The notes: generated from the letters alone by a model not told the origin. A stretch of 39,542 nt of DNA from Acidimicrobiaceae bacterium (GCA_003133545.1 PKYA01000080.1:8265-47806), one strand, 5' to 3'; positions 32,095 through 39,542 are shown, numbered from the stretch's first letter. Program-made: numbers and translations.

Positions 32095-33633
32095 GTGAGG
32101 CTGCGGCCGACCCATCGCCAGGCCGGGAGCCGCCGCTACCTCCGACCCGGCGGCGCCTGGGATGTGCCGACACTCGGCAGGCCCGAGGGAGGTGACGTCG
32201 CCGGGGTGGCCGACGACCGGGGGCGACTGGACCGCCGGGCCCTGGCCGGCCTGATCAGCGCGGTGGCCGGGGGCCTGCGGGCTGCCGGCGTGGCCCGAGG
32301 CGACACCGTGGCCTGGCAACTCCCCAATTGCACCGAGGCGCTCGTGCTCTTCTCGGCGTGTTGGCGCCTCGGCGCGGTCGCGGTGCCCGTCCATCACCTC
32401 GCCGGCGAGGCCGAGGTCGAGCGCATGCTCGGGGCCGTCGAGGCACCGGTGGTGTTCTCCCGCGCCGGGCTTCCTCTCTTCGAGCGACCCGGTGTGCGCC
32501 CGGCCGACGGCAGCGATCCGACCTGGCAGGAGCTGGCCACCTCGCCGCCCGTGCGCTCGAGCCCGGCGCGTGGATCGGACCTCGCGGTCGCCCTGTTCAC
32601 CTCCGGCTCGAGCGGTGAGCCCAAGGTCGTGCTCCATTCGCACCGGGCGCTGTCGTACAAGGCGCGCACCATGGTGGCCGCGCACGGCTTGACGGCGGCG
32701 GACTCGGTGCTGATGCCGGCGCCCCTGTCGCACATCTCGGGATTGTTGAGCGGGATCCTCCTCCCCGCGGCCGCCCCCATGGCGGTCACCTTGATGGAAC
32801 GCTGGGATCCCGAGCGCGCCGTCGCGCTGGTGCAAGAGGAACGGATCACCTTCATGATCGGGCCGCCGACATTCTTTTCCTCCATGGCCGGCGCGGCGAA
32901 CTTCTCGGCGCGGGCGGTGGAGAGCCTCCGGCTGATCTCGCTCGGGTCCATGACCATCAGCCCCGAGTTCGTCGAGTCGACTGCAGCGGCGTTCGGGGCG
33001 ACGGTGAAGCGCACCTACGGCTCGACCGAAGCACCGACCGTCACCACGGCGTGGCCCGGCGACCCACCCGGGCGCGCCCGCGACACCGACGGCCGGGCTG
33101 CGGGTGCGGTGGAGCTGCGGGTCGTCGATCCCGAGACGAATCGGACGCGGGCGCCCGGACAGCCCGGCGAGCTCGTCCTGCGCGGCCCCGAGCTGTTCTG
33201 TGGCTACGCCGACGCAACCGAGACCGCGACCGCCATGACCCGCGGGTGGTTCCGCACCGGCGACCTGGCCACGCTCGACGCGGCGGGATGGCTGACCATC
33301 ATCGGGCGGCGCAAGGAGCTGATCATCCGTGGCGGGGAGAACATCGTGCCGGCCGAAGTCGAGCGGATTCTCGAAACCCACCCGGCGATCGACCAGGCGG
33401 TCGTCGTCGGCTACCCCGACGAGCGGCTGGGTCAGCGGGTGGCGGCCTGCGTGATCGCCCGCGGCCCGTTCGGGTTGGCCGAGTGCCGAGCCTGGTTCGC
33501 CGCGCAAGGTGTGGCCCGATTCAAGACCCCCGAGCGGATCGAGCGGCTCGACCGGTTCCCGGTGCTCAGCTTGGGCAAGCCGGACCGCAACGCCCTGGCG
33601 GCGTTGGTCAGCCGGCCGGCGCGGGGGACTTGA
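32095..33633 (+). CDS. acyl-CoA synthetase (AMP-forming)
   Basis: This 512-residue adenylate-forming ligase has the P-loop F-T-S-G-S-S-G-E-P-K, T-Y-G-S-T-E, and R-T-G-D-L-A-T-L-D-A-A-G-W. The hinge is R-R-K-E-L-I-I-R-G-G-E-N-I-V-P-A-E-V-E, and the A10 lysine is in L-G-K-P-D-R. The start is assigned to GTG 32095, 17 bases after the previous stop and close behind GGGG; the N-terminal R-L-R-P-T-H-R-Q-A-G fits. Its last 26 bases overlap the convergent oxidoreductase beta gene. It probably activates an acid for the Ltp module. Confidence 0.9.
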   Translation: MRLRPTHRQAGSRRYLRPGGAWDVPTLGRPEGGDVAGVADDRGRLDRRALAGLISAVAGGLRAAGVARGDTVAWQLPNCTEALVLFSACWRLGAVAVPVHHLAGEAEVERMLGAVEAPVVFSRAGLPLFERPGVRPADGSDPTWQELATSPPVRSSPARGSDLAVALFTSGSSGEPKVVLHSHRALSYKARTMVAAHGLTAADSVLMPAPLSHISGLLSGILLPAAAPMAVTLMERWDPERAVALVQEERITFMIGPPTFFSSMAGAANFSARAVESLRLISLGSMTISPEFVESTAAAFGATVKRTYGSTEAPTVTTAWPGDPPGRARDTDGRAAGAVELRVVDPETNRTRAPGQPGELVLRGPELFCGYADATETATAMTRGWFRTGDLATLDAAGWLTIIGRRKELIIRGGENIVPAEVERILETHPAIDQAVVVGYPDERLGQRVAACVIARGPFGLAECRAWFAAQGVARFKTPERIERLDRFPVLSLGKPDRNALAALVSRPARGT

Positions 33634-34396
33634 GCTCGCCGATCCCGAACGTCTCCATCATGGAGTCCTCGAGGTACTCGGGGCCGTCGAGGGTGGGCAC
33701 GAACCATCCCGTCGGGCACATGGTGAGGACCTCTACGAACGTGAAGCCGGCCCCGGCCATCTGCAGCTCGAGGGCCCGGCGGATCATGCGCTTGGTCCGG
33801 GCGATCATGCCCGGCGTGTTGACCGCCCCGCGGGCGACGTACGCCGCCCCCTCGATCTGCGCCAGTAGCCGGGCCACGTCGATGGGGTAGCCGTAGACGC
33901 TCGCGTCGCGCCCCTCGAGGCTTGTCTTGGTACGTTGCCCGAGCACAGTCGTCGCCGTCATGTGCCCTCCGGTGTCGCCGAAGACGCCGTTGTTGAACAG
34001 CAGCGCGGTCACCTTCTCGCCGCGGGATGCGGCATGGAGCACCTCGTGGAGGCCCTCGCTCACCATGTCACCGTCCCCCTGCAACGTGACGACCGTCGCC
34101 TCGGGGACCATGCGCTTCACGCCGGTGGCCACCGCCGGGGCGCGCCCGTGCAGGCACTGGAGCGAGTCGATGTCGCTGATCCGCATCATCTGGGTGTAGC
34201 AGCCGTGCCCGGCGATCAAGATGCTGCGACGGGAGAGCTCGAGCTCGACCAGCGCGTCGAGCACGAGACGCCAGGCGACCGGGTGCCCACACCCGGGGCA
34301 CAGATCGTGCTCGGACGACTGCAGCAGGTCCGGCTTGAAGTCGGCGACCCTGTGGGCCGGGCGCTCCGGCCCCGTGCTGATCTCTACGGTCGTCAT
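33608..34396 (-). CDS. 2-oxoacid:ferredoxin oxidoreductase, beta subunit (TPP-binding)
   Basis: This 262-residue chain has cluster ligands in C-P-G-C-G-H (Cys33, Cys36), G-H-G-C-Y-T-Q, and the thiamine-diphosphate motif G-D-G-D followed by F-N-N-G-V-F-G-D-T-G-G. It decarboxylates a 2-oxoacid oxidatively, passing electrons to ferredoxin and forming acyl-CoA, or runs in reverse. It is the last gene of the ligase-gamma-delta-alpha-beta operon; 10 bases separate it from the alpha gene. Confidence 0.93.
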   Translation of the reverse strand: MTTVEISTGPERPAHRVADFKPDLLQSSEHDLCPGCGHPVAWRLVLDALVELELSRRSILIAGHGCYTQMMRISDIDSLQCLHGRAPAVATGVKRMVPEATVVTLQGDGDMVSEGLHEVLHAASRGEKVTALLFNNGVFGDTGGHMTATTVLGQRTKTSLEGRDASVYGYPIDVARLLAQIEGAAYVARGAVNTPGMIARTKRMIRRALELQMAGAGFTFVEVLTMCPTGWFVPTLDGPEYLEDSMMETFGIGELKSPAPAG

Positions 34397-34406
34397 CAGA
34401 CTCCTC

Positions 34407-35495
34407 TCACTGGCGCGCCGAGGCCGGCGTCGCCACTGCCTGGCGCACCCGCTGGCGTACCTCGTCGGCGTTCAACAGGTCCCCCTGCCGCATGCCCGAG
34501 TCGTCCTGCGACACACCGCCGATCGATCGTATTACCGAGCGGTCCGCGGCATACATGCGGACGTCGTCGACCATCTGGCCCGCGTTCAACTCGTACACCA
34601 GCACGTGGGCGCAACCGTGGGTGGCCTCAGCCAGCCCTTCGGCGGGGAAGGGCCACAGGGTGATCGGCCGGAACGAGCCGACGGCCAGCCCCTCCTCGCG
34701 CAGCTCGTCGACCACCCGGTCGACGAAGACAGACGTCGTGCCGAACGACACCACCAAGATGTCGGCGTCCTCGCTCCGGTAGGTCTCGAAGCGTTGCTCG
34801 CTCCGCTCAATCGCCGCGTACTTCTCGGCGATGGACTCCCAGGCCGCGCTGGGCCCCGGCCCGGGGGTGTTGGGCTTCCCTCGGGCCCAGGTCCAGGTCT
34901 GGCGCGCCCGCCCGGTGCCGCTCATGGTCCCGTCGAGCGCCCAGTCGTCCTTGGGCGGCAGCGGCCCGAAGTCGAGCGCCTCTATCTCTATCCCGACCGA
35001 GGTGTGCGCGATGACGTAGTCGCCATAGAGGATGACCGGCGTGCGGTAGCGGTCGGCCAGGTGGAAGAGCAGCTGGGTGTGGGCGACCGCTTCCGGTATG
35101 TCCTTGGGGGCGAGCGTGATGGTCCGGTAGTCGCCCCATCCGCCGCCCCGGGTCGACTGGAAGTAGTCCTGCTGCCCCCGGGCCATGTTGAACACCACCA
35201 GCGGCAGCTGGTTGAGGGCGAGCTCGGCGATGCCCTCCTGCATGAGGCTTATGCCCTGACCGCACGAGCCGGTGGCCGCCCGCGCGCCGGTGGCCGCGGC
35301 GCCGAGCGCCATGTTCACGGCCTCGATCTCGCTCTGCGCGTTGATGCACACGCCGCCGGCGGCCGGGAGCTTGCGGGCCATCTCCTCGAGGAGCTCGGTG
35401 AACGGCAGCATCGGGTAGCCGGTGAAGAACCGGCAACCGGCCAGGATGGCGGCGTCGGCGATGGCCCCGCTGCCCTGGAGGAGACGCGGCGTCAT
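34407..35495 (-). CDS. 2-oxoacid:ferredoxin oxidoreductase, alpha subunit
   Basis: This 362-residue chain has Q-G-S-G-A-I-A-D-A-A-I-L-A-G-C and the substrate-loop region G-Y-P-M-L-P-F-T. In most homologues this reads Y-P-I-T-P, so the Thr is lost here. S-E-I-E-A-V-N-M-A-L-G-A-A-A-T-G-A-R-A follows, then S-C-G-Q-G-I-S-L-M. A change at the Y-P-I-T-P loop suggests an unusual 2-oxoacid. ATG 35495 has GGGAGG upstream and begins one base after the stop of the ferredoxin-like delta gene. Confidence 0.91.
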   Translation of the reverse strand: MTPRLLQGSGAIADAAILAGCRFFTGYPMLPFTELLEEMARKLPAAGGVCINAQSEIEAVNMALGAAATGARAATGSCGQGISLMQEGIAELALNQLPLVVFNMARGQQDYFQSTRGGGWGDYRTITLAPKDIPEAVAHTQLLFHLADRYRTPVILYGDYVIAHTSVGIEIEALDFGPLPPKDDWALDGTMSGTGRARQTWTWARGKPNTPGPGPSAAWESIAEKYAAIERSEQRFETYRSEDADILVVSFGTTSVFVDRVVDELREEGLAVGSFRPITLWPFPAEGLAEATHGCAHVLVYELNAGQMVDDVRMYAADRSVIRSIGGVSQDDSGMRQGDLLNADEVRQRVRQAVATPASARQ

Positions 35496-35496
35496 C

Positions 35497-35763
35497 TCAC
35501 ACCTCCCGGCCGTCGGCGGCGGAGTCATCGAGGAGCGCCGGCTCCTCGAACTTCCATACCTCGAGCGCGAAGTCGGGGCAGATCTCGGCGCAGGCCATGC
35601 AGCCGGTGCACCCGGGGCGCAGCTCGGGCAGGTTGAACCCGGCGCGGTTCACGATGGCGGACATCGACAGCACCCCGGGCCGGCACGCCGGGATGCACAA
35701 CCCGCAGCCCTTGCAGCGCTCGGCGTCGAGCACCACGGTCCCGCGCGTCAGGCGCGCCGTCAC
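35497..35763 (-). CDS. 2-oxoacid:ferredoxin oxidoreductase, delta subunit (2x[4Fe-4S])
   Basis: This 88-residue ferredoxin-like protein has two complete cluster motifs, C-K-G-C-G-L-C-I-P-A-C-R-P and C-T-G-C-M-A-C-A-E-I-C-P. It carries electrons out of the enzyme. The GTG start at 35763 overlaps the stop of the gamma gene (GTGA). A longer upstream reading exists but lies entirely inside the gamma gene. Confidence 0.92.
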   Translation of the reverse strand: MTARLTRGTVVLDAERCKGCGLCIPACRPGVLSMSAIVNRAGFNLPELRPGCTGCMACAEICPDFALEVWKFEEPALLDDSAADGREV

Positions 35764-36344
35764 GATGCCACCGCCACGTCGCGCTCCCACGCCGGGGCGC
35801 CCCCGGCCGGCAGCAGGAGGGCGCCGGCCCGAATGGCGCGCTCGTTCGCCTCGAGATGCTGCGTGCGGTATGACGGCACCAGCTGGCGCATGGCGTCGAC
35901 CGCACCGTCCACCTGCACCAGCGCGGTCAGGGCCACGAACGCGCCGAGGAGCACGAACCCGGCGCTCATGGGACTGCCGAGTTCGGCCGCCACGTCACTG
36001 GCCGCCACCTCGAAGACCCGGGCGCCGACCACGTCGACCGGCTGGTGGAAGAGCGACGCGTTGACTACGACCACCGCCCCGTCCGCCAGGTTGGGGCTGA
36101 TCGTCGACCAGTAGGAAGGGTCCATCACGTAGGCCGACCAGGCCGAGGTGGCCACCGGCAGCGCCCGCAGCGCCTGGTCGCCGATGGTGATCTCGGCGTT
36201 GGTCATGCCGCCGCGCATGCCCCCGCCGTAGCGGGGCACCAGCATGACCTGGCGACCCTCGTCGATGGCAGCCGTAGCCAGCACCTTCGAGGCGATCTGC
36301 ACGCCCTGGCCCCCGACGCCCGTGAACAGCACTTCTCGCTCCAC
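35760..36344 (-). CDS. 2-oxoacid:ferredoxin oxidoreductase, gamma subunit
   Basis: This 194-residue protein has the gamma-family N-terminus E-V-L-F-T-G-V-G-G-Q-G-V-Q-I-A-S-K and R-Y-G-G-G-M-R-G-G-M-T-N-A-E-I, the CoA-binding domain of these enzymes. The GTG start at 36344 is preceded by GGAGGAG. It follows the acyl-CoA ligase stop after 9 bases, which ties the ligase to the oxidoreductase in one operon. Confidence 0.93.
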   Translation of the reverse strand: MEREVLFTGVGGQGVQIASKVLATAAIDEGRQVMLVPRYGGGMRGGMTNAEITIGDQALRALPVATSAWSAYVMDPSYWSTISPNLADGAVVVVNASLFHQPVDVVGARVFEVAASDVAAELGSPMSAGFVLLGAFVALTALVQVDGAVDAMRQLVPSYRTQHLEANERAIRAGALLLPAGGAPAWERDVAVAS

Positions 36345-36353
36345 TTGCTCCTC

Positions 36354-37841
36354 CTAGACCCCGAGCTGCTCGACCAGTTTGGCCCGTTGGACCTGACCGG
36401 TCGCCGATGTGCGTGGGAGCGCTTCGGCCTGCACCACCCTACGCGGATGCTTGTAGGGCGCCAGACGGTCGCCGATGTGGGCCCGCAGGCCCTCCACAGT
36501 GGGCACCGTTGCGCCCTCGGCCAGCACGAGTACCGCGCAGACCACCTCTCCCCACTGGGGATCCGGGATGCCCACGACAGCCAACTCGCGAACGCCGGGA
36601 TAGCCCGCCAACGCCCCTTCGACCTCGACCGGGGCCACCGTCTCACCGCCGGTGCGGATGACCTCCTTCTTGCGGCCGACGATATAGAGGTACCCCTCGT
36701 CGTCCTGCTCGGCCAGGTCGCCGGTGTGATACCAGCCGTCTTGGAGGGCCTGGGCCGTCTCGTCGGGCAACTCGAAGTACCCACTCATCAGGCGATCGCT
36801 TGTGAGCACGAGCTCGCCGTCTTCGGCCACTTTGGCCCTGACACCGGGAATGGGGTGGCCCACGCTCCCTGGGTGGGAGAAAAGGTCCGGGTCGCGCAAG
36901 GCGACAGCGCGGGCCGTCTCGGTGGAACCGTAGTTGACCGTCGTGCGGGCGGCGGGGAACCGCTCCTTGATCCCCTCCAACAGCTCGGTGCTCACCTGCG
37001 AGGTGCCGGTCAGGGCCCATTGCACGCCGCCGGTGTCGACCGCCATGTCGCTCTCGAGGATCCGGCGCCACACGGCGGGAATGCAATAGAGGACCGAGGG
37101 CGACCAGCGCGCCAACGCGCCCAGGATCTGCGGCGCGTCGGCGCGGCGCACCAGATGGGCCGCATGGCCGGCCGACCACGCCATCATGGCGAAGTTCCAT
37201 CCGGCCATGTGGAAGAGCGGGAACATGACGACCTCGCCCGGGCCACCGGTGGTGGCGTAGGCGGCCGCGCCGGCGTGGGTCCGCAGCCAGGTGGCCCGTT
37301 GCGAGACCATCACTCCCTTGGGCCGGCCCGTGCTCCCGCTGGTGAGGAAGATGGTGCTGACGGCGTCTTCACCCGGCAGGGCCACGCCGGGCGCCCCGGT
37401 CGATGCCCCCGCGGCGTGCGCCAGGAGATCGGTCCCCGGCTGCCGCCCGGCGCCCCCCAAGGTGAGCAAGATGGTGCCCGTGCCCCGGACGAGCGCTTCG
37501 GCCCGCTCGGCCCGGGCTCGGTCGACCACGAGGAGCTGCGGGCGCAGGTAGGCCAGCACCGCGCCCGCCTCGGCGTCGGTGTAGTCCGGGTTGAGAGGGG
37601 CGAACGCCAGCCCGATCCGGTTCGCCGCGAAGTAGAGGCCCACACCATCGAGGGAGATGTCCGACCACCATGCCAGCCGCTCCCCCGGACGCCCCCCGAG
37701 GGCGAGCAGCGAGTTGGCGAACCGGTTGGCCTGGGCCGCCACGTCGCCGAAGGTCATCTTTTCGTCGCCCAGCGTGACCGCCAGGCGCGCCGGGGCCGCG
37801 CCGGCGGCGCAGGCCAGGACGTCGGTGGCAATGAGCGGCAT
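36354..37841 (-). CDS. acyl-CoA synthetase (AMP-forming) with altered A10 lysine
   Basis: This 495-residue ligase has L-T-S-G-S-T-G-R-P-K-G, N-Y-G-S-T-E, H-T-G-D-L-A-E-Q-D-D-E-G-Y and the hinge G-R-K-K-E-V-I-R-T-G-G-E. In the A10 motif the usual G-K reads G-Q (S-A-T-G-Q-V-Q-R), a one-base AAG to CAG change, which should impair adenylate formation unless another Lys compensates. ATG 37841 (M-P-L-I-A-T-D-V-L) is chosen because the longer in-frame reading runs through the divergent promoter. The ribosome site is weak. It is first in an operon with the four oxidoreductase subunits. Confidence 0.9.
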   Translation of the reverse strand: MPLIATDVLACAAGAAPARLAVTLGDEKMTFGDVAAQANRFANSLLALGGRPGERLAWWSDISLDGVGLYFAANRIGLAFAPLNPDYTDAEAGAVLAYLRPQLLVVDRARAERAEALVRGTGTILLTLGGAGRQPGTDLLAHAAGASTGAPGVALPGEDAVSTIFLTSGSTGRPKGVMVSQRATWLRTHAGAAAYATTGGPGEVVMFPLFHMAGWNFAMMAWSAGHAAHLVRRADAPQILGALARWSPSVLYCIPAVWRRILESDMAVDTGGVQWALTGTSQVSTELLEGIKERFPAARTTVNYGSTETARAVALRDPDLFSHPGSVGHPIPGVRAKVAEDGELVLTSDRLMSGYFELPDETAQALQDGWYHTGDLAEQDDEGYLYIVGRKKEVIRTGGETVAPVEVEGALAGYPGVRELAVVGIPDPQWGEVVCAVLVLAEGATVPTVEGLRAHIGDRLAPYKHPRRVVQAEALPRTSATGQVQRAKLVEQLGV

Positions 37842-37935
37842 GGAGTCGGCCCCCCGGGGAATGGTGCGAGGGTCCCTGCCCCTCGTCGCGCCGCGCCAGC
37901 ATGCCACGCCCTCCCGATCCCTCGTTGCCCTGGGA

Positions 37936-37951
37936 TATCGTGCGGCACGAT
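37936..37951 (+). promoter_or_regulatory. -10 element overlapped by a 15-bp palindrome
   Basis: TATCGT (37936-37941) is a plausible -10 for the SDR gene starting at 37988. It overlaps ATCGTGC-G-GCACGAT (37937-37951), a perfect palindrome with a single central base. A repressor bound here would block the promoter. It sits in the 146-base gap between the divergent ligase and SDR genes. Confidence 0.5.
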
Positions 37952-37987
37952 CCGCCGGCACCGGGCCGCGGCGACCGGAGGGGGCGC

Positions 37988-38776
37988 ATGGGCAGGTTGG
38001 GCGACAAGGTCGTGATCATCACCGGGGCCGGGGACGGTCTGGGGGCCACGATGGCCCGGCTCTTCGCCCGCGAGGGCGCCCATCTCACTTTGGCCGGCCG
38101 GCGGACTGAGCTTCTCGAGGAGGTCGCTGCCTCCCTGCGTGCCGGGGGCAACCGGGCGATCGCCGTCACCACGGATGTGACCGACGAGGCGGCAGTGATC
38201 GCCATGGTGGCGGCCACCGTCTCGGAGTACGGGCGCGTCGACGTGATGTGCAACAACGCCGCCCAACCCGGCCGCGACCTGCACGTCTGGGAGCAGACCC
38301 TCGAGAACTGGAACGCCACCCTCGCGGTCGACGTGACGGCGGCCATGCTGTGCAGCCGCGAGGTGCTGACCCAGAGCATGCTCGAACGACAGAGCGGCAG
38401 CATCGTGCACTTCTCGTCGACGGCCGGGCTGGAGGGGATCGCGCGCAAGAGCCACTACGGGGTGGCCAAGGCGGGACTCCGCACCTTGACCAAGGTCATG
38501 GCCAAGGAGGTCGGCCCCCGCGGCATCCGGGTGAACTGCCTGGTGCCCGGCGGGATACAGACCGAGCTCCTGCGCAACTATTGGAACCGCCTGGCCAACG
38601 AGCGGGGGGTCACCTGGGAGGCGATACGCGACGAGGGTGCCCGCTCGACGGCCCTGCGCCGGATCGCGACCCCCGAAGAGATCGCGCAGGTGGCGCTGTT
38701 CTTGGCCTCGGACGAGTCGAGCGCCATCACGGGCCAGTCCATCGTCGCCGATTGCGGCGCGCAGATGCCCGGGTGA
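37988..38776 (+). CDS. short-chain dehydrogenase/reductase
   Basis: This 262-residue classical SDR has T-G-A-G-D-G-L-G near residue 12, N-N-A-A for N-N-A-G, and a catalytic Ser in F-S-S-T-A-G. The Tyr/Lys pair is in Y-G-V-A-K, with P-G-G-I-Q-T-E and the C-terminal G-Q-S-I-V-A-D-C-G. It oxidises or reduces an alcohol/ketone pair with NAD(P). A GGAGGGGG ribosome site lies before ATG 37988. Its stop overlaps the GTG of the next ligase gene. Confidence 0.92.
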   Translation: MGRLGDKVVIITGAGDGLGATMARLFAREGAHLTLAGRRTELLEEVAASLRAGGNRAIAVTTDVTDEAAVIAMVAATVSEYGRVDVMCNNAAQPGRDLHVWEQTLENWNATLAVDVTAAMLCSREVLTQSMLERQSGSIVHFSSTAGLEGIARKSHYGVAKAGLRTLTKVMAKEVGPRGIRVNCLVPGGIQTELLRNYWNRLANERGVTWEAIRDEGARSTALRRIATPEEIAQVALFLASDESSAITGQSIVADCGAQMPG

Positions 38777-39542
38777 GCGCGGCCGCACCGGGGTGGCAGC
38801 TGCGCCAGCCCCCGGACGACCTGGTGGCGCGGTGGCGGACGGCCGGCCTGTGGCACGAGGAGCCCCTCGGCCTCCTGGTCGACGACGCGCTGACGCGTCA
38901 CGCCGGCGTGCCCTTCACGTTCCGCTCCGAGGTGCGGCCCTGGCGGGGCACCTACGGCGAGATCCGCCGGCTCGCCCTGCGCACGGCGGACGGTCTGGCC
39001 CGCCGGGGAATCGGGGAGGGCGACGTCGTCGCCTTCCAGCTGCCGAACTGGGTCGAGGCGGCCGCCACCTTCTACGCCGTCACCTACCTCGGCGCCGTGA
39101 TCGTGCCCATCGTGCACACCTACGGCCCCAAGGAGGTCGCCTACATCCTGCGGCGAAGCGACGTCCGCCTCTTCGTGACCGCCGACCGCTTCGGGAGCAC
39201 CGACTACCTGTCCCAGCTCGACGCCGTCCGGGCCGAGCTGCCGGCGCTCGAATCCCTCGTGGTGGTCGGCGACGGACCCCCACCCGCCGGCACCGAGAGC
39301 TTCACGGCGCTCCTCGAGGGACCCGAGCTGTCCGCGCCGTCGTGGGGCGACCCCCGCGGCCCCGTCGTGATCGCGTACACCTCGGGCACCACGGCCGACC
39401 CCAAGGGGGTGATCCACAGCGACACCACCCTGCGGGCCGAGATCGGTCACCAGACCACCATGCGCGGCTCGGGCGGGCGCAGCGGCCGCGCCTCGCTGGT
39501 CGGCGCGCCGCTGGGCCACGCCGGCGGGATGTACTCCTCCTT
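38773..39542 (+). CDS. acyl-CoA synthetase (AMP-forming), 5' part only
   Basis: The reading frame is open from GTG 38773 to the window edge (256 codons seen, about half of the usual 520-550). The N-terminus W-Q-L-R-Q-P-P-D-D-L-V-A-R-W is followed by W-R-G-T-Y-G-E-I-R-R-L-A, F-Q-L-P-N-W-V-E-A-A-A-T-F and the phosphate loop A-Y-T-S-G-T-T-A-D-P-K-G-V-I-H-S. It resembles cyclohexanecarboxylate- and medium-chain-type CoA ligases. GTGA overlap with the SDR gene shows they are co-translated. The C-terminal lysine motif is outside the window. Confidence 0.9.
   Translation, partial: MSAAAPGWQLRQPPDDLVARWRTAGLWHEEPLGLLVDDALTRHAGVPFTFRSEVRPWRGTYGEIRRLALRTADGLARRGIGEGDVVAFQLPNWVEAAATFYAVTYLGAVIVPIVHTYGPKEVAYILRRSDVRLFVTADRFGSTDYLSQLDAVRAELPALESLVVVGDGPPPAGTESFTALLEGPELSAPSWGDPRGPVVIAYTSGTTADPKGVIHSDTTLRAEIGHQTTMRGSGGRSGRASLVGAPLGHAGGMYSS

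Noticed and set aside
36045-38015. 656-codon open frame on the plus strand
   Set aside because: It is antisense to the acyl-CoA ligase and the oxidoreductase gamma gene, with compositionally biased translation.
38578-39519. 313-codon open frame on the minus strand at the right end
   Set aside because: It is antisense to the SDR end and to the partial acyl-CoA ligase, which carries the diagnostic phosphate loop.
1-39542. Known steroid regulon (KstR-type sites, ring-degradation genes)
   Set aside because: No TnnAACnnGTTnnA-like palindrome was noticed in the gaps, and no ring-cleaving dioxygenase, ketosteroid dehydrogenase or hydroxylase set is present. Only side-chain-like enzyme types occur.
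1-39542. CRISPR arrays, tRNA or rRNA genes, insertion sequences, integrases
   Set aside because: None were seen. There are no regularly spaced repeats, cloverleaf-like segments or transposase motifs in the gaps, all of which are under 300 bases.

Overview
The window is a very GC-rich, densely packed stretch of bacterial chromosome. It uses GTG and TTG starts freely and has many 4-bp start/stop overlaps. The gene families suggest an actinobacterium, perhaps an uncultured soil or aquatic member of the Acidimicrobiia; the phylum is a fair inference and the class is only a guess. They include paired FadE-type acyl-CoA dehydrogenases, a 3Fe-4S P450-type ferredoxin, an LLM-class flavoprotein, HadAB-like hydratases and an Ltp/DUF35 pair. 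No rRNA, tRNA, CRISPR array, transposase, phage gene, transporter or transcription factor was recognised.

Nearly every gene belongs to CoA-thioester catabolism or to the oxidation of a hydrophobic or cyclic carbon skeleton. Left to right: (1) 34-6416: a frameshifted VOC protein, a thiolase, a ferredoxin-acyl-CoA dehydrogenase pair, a class III CoA-transferase and an aldehyde dehydrogenase. (2) 6588-13272: three crotonases, a small conserved cysteine protein, an LLM oxidoreductase, a SnoaL-like protein, an acyl-CoA ligase and a PaaI-type thioesterase. (3) 13416-17289: a dienelactone-hydrolase-like protein, an amidohydrolase, a split MaoC/FAS1-type hydratase and an SDR. (4) 17428-21996: a Baeyer-Villiger monooxygenase, a double-domain SDR and a lactonase-type amidohydrolase, which could form a ring-opening unit. 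(5) 22015-27836, minus strand: amidohydrolase, P450, two acyl-CoA dehydrogenases and a crotonase. (6) 28035-33633: a fused double CoA-transferase, a DUF35 protein, a cysteine-less thiolase-fold protein and an acyl-CoA ligase. (7) 33608-37841, minus strand: an acyl-CoA ligase and a four-subunit 2-oxoacid:ferredoxin oxidoreductase. (8) 37988-39542: an SDR and the start of another acyl-CoA ligase.

As a working model, which is inference, the P450 and SDRs oxidise a cyclic or branched substrate to a ketone, the BVMO makes a lactone, and a COG3618 hydrolase opens it. Four ligases and two CoA-transferases activate the resulting acids. The acyl-CoA dehydrogenases, hydratases and thiolase carry out beta-oxidation, while the Ltp/DUF35 pair performs retro-aldol rather than thiolytic cleavage of a branched intermediate. 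The 2-oxoacid:ferredoxin oxidoreductase would handle a 2-oxoacid product. The substrate cannot be read from the sequence.

No gene-free stretch exceeds 300 bases. The longest gaps are 27837-28034, 7443-7639, 14184-14364, 6417-6587, 11813-11975, 37842-37987, 13273-13415 and 17290-17427. The regulatory candidates found in most of them are listed; in 7443-7639 nothing convincing was seen apart from the two ribosome binding sites.
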